The notes beneath the pieces were generated by a model. That model had not been told where the DNA came from, did not search any database, and was given only the letters and a program-made list of their open reading frames with translations. Below are positions 1 to 10,310 of a DNA stretch of 64,000 nucleotides, piece after piece (within the stretch, counting starts at the first letter, position 1; every line of letters starts with the position of its first letter). The translations under genes were made by a program, and so were the position numbers. Source of the DNA: Xestospongia muta (lineage: Eukaryota; Porifera; Demospongiae; Haplosclerida; Petrosiidae); NCBI GenBank assembly GCA_963693285.1, contig OY848917.1:15004192-15068191 (forward strand), in the 5' to 3' direction.

Positions 1-204
1 TTAATTTTTATTATGGTCAATGATTTAATTTATATGAAGGTCCCTTGAAACCAAGTTGTAAGTCGTCTAACAGATGCTGTTGCATGCAACTATATATCTT
101 ATGCTCGTGAAGGCCATTCTGTGGTTAGAAAAATAATATTAGTAAAATTGTTGTAAACTTTTTATAGGAGTCAATAGCTGCCCATCGTAATACAGTGTAT
201 ACAG

Positions 205-1004
205 TGTAACGGAAATTGAAGATCTTATAACATTAACAATTAGACAACCACCAATATGTTCAGGTAGCCATCAATTTATTGCTTGTATTTTATTCAGCAG
301 TTTTGTCTTCCATATTACCTTTCTACATTTACTAGATATTACTAATCTGCGTCGTATTAAAAATCTATTACCAGAGAATTTTGAGTACTGGCAAATCAAA
401 ATGACAATAGCAATTATTATGATAACTACTGGGTTTGTCCGACCTGGGAAACTCTTACCTCAACTGTCTTTACCTTCTCTCCCATCGTCCTCATCCTCAT
501 TCCAGGTAAAGTATTTTAAAGGTTAACAATGGCTGTCATTACATCTTTATAGCTATTTGTTAATATACCCTAATTATGGTACCCTTATAATTCGGGACAT
601 TCTGTAAGGGCACTTGTTTAGTTCCAACTGTTTGAATAAAAGCATAAAACAGCTGAGGTTGACTGAGGGTATAACTTGCTTCTTAATATCCTTAACTCTT
701 GTACTTGCAGTTGAAGTATAAATAACTATATTTGATTATAATGGTATATAAGTTGTTGAAACGTAACTTAGGTCTGCTCTAAAATGGTTGAGCCACTTTA
801 AATCATAATGGTGGTTTTAAAATTGTTTTTATTGTTTCTGATTGTACTTTGTATGGCTTAATTTATGTACAATGCTTATGTGAGTTATGTATTTAGACTG
901 CTACATCACAATTACAAAGAGGGACAAAACGATTTCTTCCTTCATCTTTAAAGGGCAGTAAGCCATATAGCAAAGGAAAATCAAAAGCAAAGAAGTTATG
1001 GTAA
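205..1004 (+). CDS. 3' end of an unidentified plus-strand gene, last two exons
   Basis: Two exons join in phase 0. The first runs from an acceptor near 205 (an alternative acceptor lies at 195) to a GTAAAG donor after 505, and the second runs 897-1004 and ends in TAA. The first exon (100 codons) encodes two hydrophobic stretches around a short charged loop, suggesting membrane segments, followed by a Leu/Pro/Ser-rich run. The last exon is basic and Ser/Lys-rich and ends in a lysine-rich tail. Upstream exons lie outside the window. AATAAA-like signals occur after the stop. I do not recognise the family, and the call rests on open frames, splice signals and phase agreement. Confidence 0.5.
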
Positions 1005-1553
1005 AAGTGAACTTATTAGCCAGACAGCATCGGATTCAAAATTCAAATTAAACATAACTGCCAGAATTTATTGTACTCGAATTTCTGTCATCACAATATA
1101 CAGAGAATAATTATTTGCAAACAATATACTTTTATTTTAAGTCATTATAAAATTTTTATGTTTGGGTTAGTTGGATTATTGATAATGTTAAACTTCACAT
1201 GTAACAAAAATAAAAGTTTTAATTGAAATAACTGCAAAAAATATAAAAGATAAATCAAACATTAATTAAAATCATCCAGTAGCTAGGTTTTGGCATTGTT
1301 TTCAACAAGTTTGGAATAGTTACAAGTATAATGGTTTCTTTCCAAAAGTGTAAAAATTTGGAGTAAGGACTTTGCTTTTTGGTAGATAATGTTTTAGTAA
1401 AATCTGTTGATTACGTTTGGAAATTAAACAATAGTTATTAATGTATTTAAACGTAAGGTAGAATGTTCCAGTTTTTGTAAATAAATTGAAAGTATATAAT
1501 TCTACAAAGCAATAGATTTTACTAGTAAATCTATAAATTGTGTAACAGTTCAC

Positions 1554-1600
1554 ATATATATATATATATATATATGGATTGTGAATCTTTATATATATAT
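1554..1600. repeat. AT microsatellite
   Basis: An alternating TA run at about 1554-1576 is followed by a second short run at about 1589-1600. Confidence 0.9.
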
Positions 1601-1940
1601 AGGTAAGTAGGTAGATATAGAAGAAATATTGTCACTATTAATAATAGTTATGGGAAGTGCATATTAATAATATGCTATGTTAATAGATGTTGAACTAACA
1701 GATGTGTAAATGTTATGTGTTTTCATTATTTCAATGTTTCAAACATAAAGTTATCAAAGGAAATGTCGAAGAAAAGACAGAGGAATATACTATCACAGAA
1801 AGTTGCCATTCACTTAGCCCTGACATATTGACAATCAGAATGCAGTTGCAAAATTTTGGAAATTGATCACGCGTACCAGAATCCCGGCTAATAGTCAAAC
1901 ACTGCATTTATGGATATTTAACTATAATTGGCCAGACATC

Positions 1941-2016
1941 ACAACAATAATAACAACAACAAAAACAACACAACAACAACAACAACAACAACAATAACAA
2001 CAAAACAACAAAACAA
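1941..2016. repeat. AAC trinucleotide-rich tract
   Basis: Interrupted AAC/ACA repeats. The sequence just after it (about 2036-2050) resembles the left edge of the element in the kinase gene intron near 3125, so this may be another copy of that element. Confidence 0.8.
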
Positions 2017-2239
2017 TGAAAAATGCACTAAAGGTTAACCTCGCTGTGGTGCCCAGTGTAAATTAATCTATACTGCAGAGTGGATGTACATGTACATTTA
2101 AAATTGGAAAAGGTGTGGTCAAATTATTGATGGTAACGTGATGCACATTACAAACTGTTGTTTGATGACTCAGCATTTCTCTTCAATCAAAGGGAAAAAA
2201 GTTTTGTCGTTTACTGGGTACTTTGCACTCTGATTGACA

Positions 2240-2520
2240 TGTCTGTGAAGCTACAGAAAACATTGTTTGTGTGTTCAATAAGATGTCACTTTCATTTTAT
2301 GTTCAAAGATGTATGAGTAAGACAGTCTACAAATGTTGTTTCTTTGTTATGAATTACAATAAAGTTTTTTTGACCATGCAAATTAACAGCTCAACATGTT
2401 ATCTTCTTCATTAAAGGGGTGTCTTTAAAGACAAATATTGACATACATTGATTTTATTATATCCATAATAAAGAAGCAGCCTATTTTGACAATCATAATA
2501 ACAACATATATAACACTTAA
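2240..2520 (-). pseudogene. Relic of a GABA-B-like receptor 3' intron
   Basis: The sequence is clearly similar over about 270 bp to 8765-9015, which lies between exons 16 and 17 of receptor A, and more weakly to 33645-33900 of receptor B. Shared landmarks in order are a TTCAATAAGATGTCAC block, TTACAATAAAGTTT, CTCAACATGTTAT and a TTTTGACAATCATAA block. No coding exon remains. The simplest reading is that a fourth receptor copy or a segment of the duplicated unit once lay here. Confidence 0.65.
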
Positions 2521-2822
2521 AGCACCGTATCGTATAGAGTCTATTCAAGCTTTTGAAGTATCTAGGCAAACAAAGATAAAATGATCATAGTTACAACAGT
2601 ATTACACAGTTAGTATTTATAAAAGGTTATTACGTCTTATAATACACATTTCAGTACTATAGATTCATCATATAGTTGTATAGTGACATGTAGTTGAATA
2701 AGTGACAAAGAGAAGAAAGAAGACTTGTAAAATATTAAACAACTCAAACAAGACCCCACCCATATACAATAATAATTGATAAAATTAATTACATCTATTA
2801 TTGTGATCAATACAGTTATCAG

Positions 2823-4208
2823 TTATGATTTTCTAGTGATATATTGTCTTGGATTCTCCTTGGGCCAACTGCCATCATGATTTCTCATTTCTAACATTAA
2901 TATCTGAAATATAGCAAAAAGTAATAATAATATAACAATCCATTATTATACCTGTCTATTATAAATACCAACATCAGGTAATGTCTGGGTTAAATTAGTA
3001 AGTAGGTCATAACTGTTTGTCATGTAACATTTCCACAGTCTACACTCAATAGTCTTAGATAAATTGAATAGCACTCTTATCTTCTCAATAACAGTACCTA
3101 TCATAATGAAAGGCACTAAAGTGCCGAACCTCGCTGTAGTTTCTAAGTTATTTATAAATTCTATGCCAGCTTAGGCCCAGCTATGATGTTGTTATTGCAA
3201 GAAAATTTATTAACATTCCAGAAGGTGTGGTTATAAAATGGCAAGCTTTGTCATTCTGTATATGCTCATTAATTGTTGCTTGATTTCTAGCTTTGTCATG
3301 TTTGTGAAGCAGTAACTGAATAAGTGATAGTATCATTCAATTCCCAAGCAAGATTAAGTGCTACTTTCGTGATGAAAAGTTTCTCTGAGTCTTTACATGA
3401 CCCTTTAAAATCTATCAATATTTCATATACAAAATTTATTGTAACTTGAAGATAAAACCTTCTTTGGAAACGTCCCGTGGTACAAATATAAATCGATATA
3501 TTATCTATTAGTAGCAGTCCTTTCAGTGCTTGGAGACGTTTCCTGAATGCGTTACTTCGCTCCAAGTCCACAAAACATTTTTCAGAACTTTTCTAACGAT
3601 TACTTCAACCAACGGCCTTCTGTCTTGCTGATCCGTATTCCTCTGAGATTGTTTACAACATACTAAAAAATCTCCACGTTAAGTTTTTTACTTTTCGAGA
3701 AACGGCACTTGACCTCTGCAGCCTGAAAAATCTATCAATATTTCATATACAAAATTTATTGTAACTTGAAGATGAAACCTTCTTTGGAAACGTCCCGTGG
3801 TACAAATATAAATCGATATATTATCTATTAGTAGCAGTCTTTTCAGTGCTTGGAGACGTTTCCTGAATGCGTTACTTCGCTCCAAGTCCACAAAACATTT
3901 TTCAGAACTTTTCTAACGATTACTTCGACCAACGGCCTTCTGTCTTGCAGATCCGTATTCCTCTGAGATTGTTTACAACATACTAAAAAATCTCCACGTT
4001 AAGTTTTTTTACTTTTCGAGAAACGGCACTTGACCTCTGCAGCCTGAAAATTCTTTTGCGAGTTTTAAGCTTCTGTTTTCCTTGACGATGTTCTTGACAC
4101 TACTGTTGTAAAGTCCACATTCTTTTCTATTCGTTGCTAAACGTTGGTAGCTGCTAATGCTTCGGTTGCCAAGTTATAGCAGTTCAAAAAAAACAACTCT
4201 GGTAACAG

Positions 4209-4240
<32 letters not shown>

Positions 4241-6711
4241 ACTACAGTACCCTCGCTATGCGCCCACGCACAGCAAGGTTAATAATAAAGTACATTACTT
4301 AGAGGATAATTATGACATACCTACTGTGTCAAATATATCAAATGACCACAGTTTGATATCATTAGTATTTGGATATATACATAGTTTTAATTCAACCATC
4401 TTTGGCCAACTACCATCAGGATTTCTTACTTCCAACATTAACATCTACTAGAGAGAATAAAATTAATAACCTCATGTATCATAATACCTGCCCTTCATAA
4501 ATACTAGCATCAAGTAAAGTCTGATCTAGATTATTATGTACTTCATAGCTGTTTATCATGTAACAATCCCATAGTCTACATCCATCAGTTACAGGTATAC
4601 CAAATAGCTCTCTTATCTTCTGTATAACAGTACCTATAATAATAATTTAATAAAGTCATGTAGTTAATTATGTCCTTATTCTTACCAATAGTGGTTGCTC
4701 TACTAAAGTGAACATATTTGATACCATTGACATATGGATACAAAGACACTTTAAGTTCAAGCAAATAGACCTCAACCTTCAAATGCTTTACATAAGTACC
4801 ATGTTCCACTACATACCTAATTGTAAATAATAATAGTATAGTATAATACTATCTTAGTCTTACCTACAAATAGGTTGTGATCCTACTGACAGTCCATACC
4901 AACTAACAAAGAGATCCCATACTGGTTTAGGGAGTAAACCATACTCAAACCCCTCAATTAGATAATCTGTTAAGGTATTTTGTTCAATATCTGTATAATG
5001 AATGAAGCAAATAATGTGGTTTCTCAAAAAATTAATTTGTTACCTTTGAATAATCTTCCATTGTCTACAGGACCAGGATTACGAATCTTAATACCAGTGT
5101 TCCACTGATCCCAATAGTCATATCCAACATATATCTTCCATTGTTTGAACCATCTTTGATCAACCAAATACCTATTAACATAAAGAATTTTAATACAAGT
5201 CGAATACATTTTACCAGCCATCTCCTTTTCTTAACTGTTGTGCTAACAGTGGTTGTATCATATATTTTTGATCTTGATATACAGGAGGTGTTTGTGGTTC
5301 AGATTCTAAAATTTTAATTACATCATTATTTTCAAGCATTTTGTTAAGTATGGTCACATCTGCTTTTAACTGTACATTCTCATGTATTAGTGATTTCACT
5401 ATACTGTGTGCTTTACGTAGCAACATCGTAGATTTAGTTAGCTTTACTTGAAGATGACCTAATTGTCGTTGCAATTCTAATAATTCACTTTCTTTTAGTC
5501 TAGTAACTTCTCTAGCTATACTTACTTCTCGTTGATACTCCTGAGACTGTTGTGCTTGAAATCGTATCAGTTTAATGTGTTCATTTATTTCTTTTTGTTT
5601 AGAAAATAAACTTGTTGATAGACTAGCTTTCTCTATAACCAGTTCTCTTCTATCCTCATGAGCACGTTTGGTGGCTTGTTCAGACTTTTGAACGATGTCT
5701 TGTAAATGTACTATTTCACTTTCCTTAGATTGGACTAATTCCTTTAAATCACTGATCTCTTTCATCATTTCTAGATTATTCCTTGAAGTTGAGATTTTAA
5801 AGAGAGCACCATCAATACATTGAATTACTTCATTCATGTCTGGTCTGTTTATGGGGTTATTGTCAAGACATTGTCTTGTCAAATGATAGAGTGGGTCATT
5901 TTGTAATTGTTTAGTGTACTTTGATCTTCTATCCCACTCTGAGACCAGTTCAAAAGATGTCCATCTAAACCAACCAGTGCTTGGAACATATTGATCAGTA
6001 GGTTCAGGCCATTGGTGTGTGAAGACATGGAGGATGAGACAGCCATAAGAGAAGACATCTAGCTTATGGTCGTAACTTGGACTGTCCTTAAGAGCTTCAG
6101 GAGGCATCACAATGCAATTACCTGGTGCTTTAGTAAATTGTTGTCGTTTGAATGTGTCTGCTATTCTGGACACACCTAGGTCAGATATCTTGGCTATAAA
6201 CTTGGAGGTTAGCAAAATGTTATTGGCTGTGAGGTCACGATGGACAATGGGAGGTGTCTTACAATGAAGATAATGGAGACCCTTTGAAACATCAAGAAGA
6301 ATAGAGTACTTAATTTGAAGTGGGAGATCATGATGTATTTCTAAACATTGTGTTAATGACAGAGGAAGATACTCCATCACTAACATAGGTAGTCGAGAAT
6401 GTTGAGAGAAATGGACACCCACTAACTGGACAATGTTTGGGTGATGTAACTGACTGTGACAAAGACACTCTTCAGCAAACTTGACTAGTGTTTCACTCTA
6501 GGAAGAGATACAAAGATGTAGTGATCATTTCATCATTAGCTAGTATATGTACCTGAACAATAGCTTCATGTAGACTCTTTCCAGCACAAACCAGTCCACT
6601 CACTCTAACCTCAACTACCATTCCATAAGCTCCATGACCTAATTCTTTACCAGACTCCTCTACATTATCCAGTAACAAAGATTTGAGTCGATTCTGAAGA
6701 CGTCCTGCCAT
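2823..6711 (-). CDS. Protein kinase-coiled coil-DUSP-UBL-UBL protein
   Basis: Exons: 6711-6553, 6497-5215, 5171-5044, 4991-4864, 4816-4686, 4633-4488, 4444-4321, 3097-2952, 2903-2823; about 774 residues. The kinase domain (about residues 22-265) shows the glycine loop GHGAYG, a beta-3 lysine in [12 protein letters not shown] and, where DFG is usual, SDLG; the P+1 region reads MPPEAL. This is a TK/TKL-like pattern and probably cytoplasmic. A coiled coil follows (about 275-450). Residues about 465-570 form a DUSP domain (LRKGDGW, then DQRWFKQWK), and two consecutive UBL domains follow, each with a C-R-L-W motif and DGSWP, as in USP4/USP15. No USP Cys/His peptidase boxes are present before the TAA. 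The start chosen is the MAGRLQ methionine; an in-frame ATG 12 codons upstream (6747) is the alternative. Phases close at every junction except exon 4, where one extra A in a run (T5 at 4978-4982 on the plus strand) shifts the frame. This is either an assembly error or real damage. The domain calls are firm; the role is inferred to be phosphorylation linked to ubiquitin-type interactions. Confidence 0.85.
3408..4047. repeat. 320-bp tandem duplication, two copies
   Basis: A block starting at TCTATCAATATTTCATATAC near 3411 recurs at 3731, exactly 320 bp later, with only a few differences. The two copies abut. The short minus-strand open frames in each copy are nearly identical but match nothing I know, and are probably by-products of the duplication. 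Confidence 0.9.
4209..4235. repeat. CA microsatellite
   Basis: About 13 CA units just before the hairpin that marks the right edge of the intronic element. Confidence 0.9.
4251..4278. repeat. Imperfect 12-bp hairpin, 4-nt loop
   Basis: CCTCGCTATGCG pairs with CGCACAGCAAGG around CCCA with two mismatches. It lies at the right edge of the intronic element, where short non-autonomous elements often carry a terminal hairpin. Confidence 0.6.
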
Positions 6712-6747
6712 TTTTACAAAAGACAATAACTTCCACACCTCTCTCAC

Positions 6748-8623
6748 AACCCATAGATAAAGGAGGAAGGAAGTTACAAAAGCTTTTGTACAACTGCTAG
6801 CTACTAATTACTATTAAAAATAATACGAAAATCCCGATACAGTAATACCATCATTGCAATACTGAATTGTAATTATATACTTTGAATCTCTGTTTGTGGT
6901 TATTGAGTTTTCATTAGCTAAAAAGGCAGAGGAAAGATGACCAAATCTAACATTTATCAAATTGTCTCTGTCAGGTTTAGAAGCCTTGTCTGAATCATAA
7001 TAAATAGATTATCATACAAATTAATACTGAAATGAATTGAAGGATTGTGATCAGTTTTAGAGAAAAATTCATTCAACTTCAATTTTAGAGAAAATTTCAA
7101 TCAACAATCAGGGTTATTCCTATAGGCACTGTTACCATGTGTTTGATTACTTTAATTCCTTGCTTAGTACACAATTGGGCCACAGGTTATGCATATATGA
7201 CACTCTCAACCAAACAAGTGAGTACAATCTCTAAAACATCTCCTGAATTCATGTAGGTTAAACCTGAATAGCTTGTAACTCAATTGGAGTATCTATCACT
7301 GTATAAATTAGTATGTCATTTTAACAACTAATTTGTACATTACATGAATGGATTACTATGGAATATAGAATTCTTGTGAATTATTCACTACAATATTTAT
7401 TGGTATTTTGTACATTTACAATTATACAGCGAGTAATACACAGAAATTTTAGATTCCATAGTAATAATCCATGTAAAGAACAAATTAGTTGTTAAAATAG
7501 GATATTAATTTTTACTGTGTATCAGCCCAGACATATTATCCTTGAAGATCACTGGTCTAGCGGTGATAAATTCATTCATTGAAAGACAGACAGATGACAG
7601 CAAAAATAATAATAGAATGTTAGATGTACATTCAACACAGATTGATTTTTTAAGAAAGAAAACACGCAGGCATGTAACATAAGAGAGTAAATTGATAAGT
7701 GAACGAAAAAATAAATGGATAGATAGATGGATTGATAATGGGGTGAACAGATTGGAGAGACAGATACATCTTATTGAATAGAGCTGATTTAGAAAATGAA
7801 TGGAACAAATTAATAGTAGGATGAATAAAATGTCAAATTGACAAATAGTTGAACAGTAATTAGGCAGTGAGTGAAAAATGGATTGAAATGAACAAATTCA
7901 TTCATTGAAGATGAATGATCTGATTTAAAAAAATAAGCAAATAAATGAACAAGGCAAATAGATCTTTTAAGACAAAAAGAGATAGAGATATTATGTTAAA
8001 GAGAAAATTAATGATATTGATAATTAATAAAACACTTATTTTAAGCATATAGGATTGGGGCTAGTGGACCACAGGTCCCTATGAATATAAAGGGACCTCA
8101 TGCAATTACACCTTAGTTTATTTGAGCTTGCTACTAGAATGATCAGTACTATAGAATCATTTCAATGGTAGGAGAAAGAAATTTTATAAATTATCTTGAG
8201 CTCCACACTTTGACAATAAATGTTTTAATGTATGATAGTTATTGACAATACAAATTTGGTTCAATATATGCCTTGGACCTTTCAAATTTCCAATATATGT
8301 TGTGAACTTTCATTAACTATATTGTGGTATGAGATTATAGTGTGAACACAGTGAAAACATTAATTTTGACAGTCAAATCTCTTTTATAATTTTGTTTACC
8401 AGTACAAGGCTCCTATATTTTGTTTAGCTGTTTAGTATCCTTTTTGCTGTTAACTGTGGATGCTGATATCATAACAGAAAACAAAATTAGATGACATGTT
8501 AAAATTAAAATTCAAGAGTCAACAAAAGGTTTACGATCAATAATAAACAAGACAATTGTTATAATGAAAATATGTTTTCAATAATTATATGTACTGAATT
8601 AATAAAATTCTAATTATACATAA
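6748..8623. other. Intergenic region between the kinase gene promoter side and receptor A 3' end
   Basis: No exon is visible. It contains a fold-back element at 7318-7498 and a GATA/GATT-rich stretch around 7700-7930. Sequence at about 8390-8600 recurs near 31510-31700 and 33260-33440, the downstream flank of other receptor copies, showing that the duplicated segment extended past the last exon. Confidence 0.55.
7318..7498. mobile_element. Fold-back MITE with about 45-bp inverted arms
   Basis: The left arm begins ATTTTAACAACTAATTTGT and continues through a GGATTACTATGGA block. The right arm is its reverse complement, ending at 7498. The arms flank about 90 bp of unrelated AT-rich sequence. 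There is no coding capacity. Confidence 0.7.
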
Positions 8624-10272
8624 TTACGCTTGTGAAATTAAAAGATTTTGAGATTGTTCATTTTTGGTGTAACTCTTGTGATCAATGCGTTTTGGTCCAA
8701 GTCTTAACTGTATGACACTATATTGTGTCTGTAGAACGAGAAAATACATAGTAAAATTTCTAAAGATACAAAAAACAATGTTTGTATGTTCAATAAGATG
8801 TCACTTTCATTTTATTTTTTAAAAACATGAATCAAACAGTCTCCAAACATTGTTTTGGAAATTACAATAAAGTTTATTTGACAATTCAAATTCAAAACTC
8901 AACATGTTATTTTTTTCATTAATGGGTGTTCTTAGAGACAAATAATGACATACATTGACTTTATTCTATCCAAAATAAGAACCAGCTTATTTTGACAATC
9001 ATAACAACATAAATAGCACTTCAAGTAGCACACCTTAAGTTCATTCAACTATTTAGTATTTTACTACTTGTGTAATGTCATACCTGTTCTAGGTTTTCCT
9101 TTAAATTAGTAATCTCCTTCAACTGCCTTTGGTAATTGGCTTTCAATTCTCTTGTTTCTTGTGTTTTCTTATCTTTGCGCATCAAAATGAACTATTGTGG
9201 AACAAGCAAATCACTTTAAATAAAATGTAGTCAACTCACTTTTGGTATAAACAATCCCCCAAGAATTATAATTGGAAGACCAACAATAAAAATTAAATCA
9301 AACCAGAATACTAGTTTTATGTCGTCAGATGTCAATAACAACAATATCTTGATTACAAACAATGGAACCAAAAACAAGAAAATAACAAAAACAACTCGTG
9401 TTGCAAATTCTCCTTCTTGTACAAAGTGAGTTGGAATTTTGGCATTTTGATAAGATAAAAAGATAAGTACAAAAGAGAGAAGAAAGTTGTATCCCATTAG
9501 AATACCATCCCACCACCTCTCACTGGAACCAGTAATAGTAACTAAATAGGTTTTAATAGAATCATCAACAATCTAAACAAAATAAACATAATCAAATATG
9601 ATTATGTATTTATTACTTGTATTTAATATTCTATCTTTCTATAGCCAAAATACAAACATGACAACTTACTATATTAGGACACTTATATTGTATTCTGGAT
9701 TCGTAATATTCATAAGGATGAACTCCAGTCCAAATAACTAGTAATAATATCACAGGAATAGTCAAACATATGATAATTAAAACAAGAGTCTTATCCAACA
9801 GAAATTTCTAAAAAGAATAAATATTTTATTTATATATTACAATTATATACTCAAAGTACTAAACACTGTATAGTTCCATTGAAAATTTGTACTTCTAGTA
9901 TGAAAGTTAATGGTTATTTTGAGAATTTACAGCTTCTATCTCTATTAATTATGGATCTGAAAAACAATATTGGATGGTACTCAAATTTTTGCAGATACCT
10001 CTAATTTTGTCAATGTGCATAATAACAGAACAGCAGAAGACATTAAATGATTGGGTAAAAAAATAGCTAACATTTCTCCTACACTTACCAATTAAGATTT
10101 ACAGCCTGTGTTCTATTTGGGACACTTCACAATTATAAAATGTTCTCTTTTTATACTCTCCTTGCTGACATTTATCTACTGCTTGTCATATTAACGCCTT
10201 CTTATTTGTCAAGACAATTATTACCAAGAAGGAATTCTAATTCATTGACCTCTAAAATTTGCTATTAATACA

Positions 10273-10310
<38 letters not shown>

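Larger units (their letters stand above)
1005..2822. other. Intergenic region with simple repeats and one receptor-intron relic
   Basis: This stretch separates the plus-strand gene ending at 1004 from the minus-strand kinase gene ending at 2823, so two 3' ends converge here. It holds an AT microsatellite, an AAC-rich tract and a piece matching the last intron of the receptor genes (listed separately). I see no convincing exon. Confidence 0.6.
3110..4290. mobile_element. Putative non-autonomous element in the last-but-one intron of the kinase gene
   Basis: The intron between the two UBL copies is about 1.2 kb, against 40-110 bp for most introns of this gene. Both edges carry related motifs: AACCTCGCTGT near 3127 and, on the opposite strand, AACCTTGCTGTGCG near 4282. 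Inside are a 320-bp tandem duplication, a CA tract and a 28-bp hairpin. I could not define target-site duplications or assign a family, so the limits are approximate. Confidence 0.5.

Noticed and set aside
3296..3891. Two near-identical minus-strand frames in the kinase gene intron
   Set aside because: They are the two copies of the 320-bp tandem duplication and have no recognisable domain.
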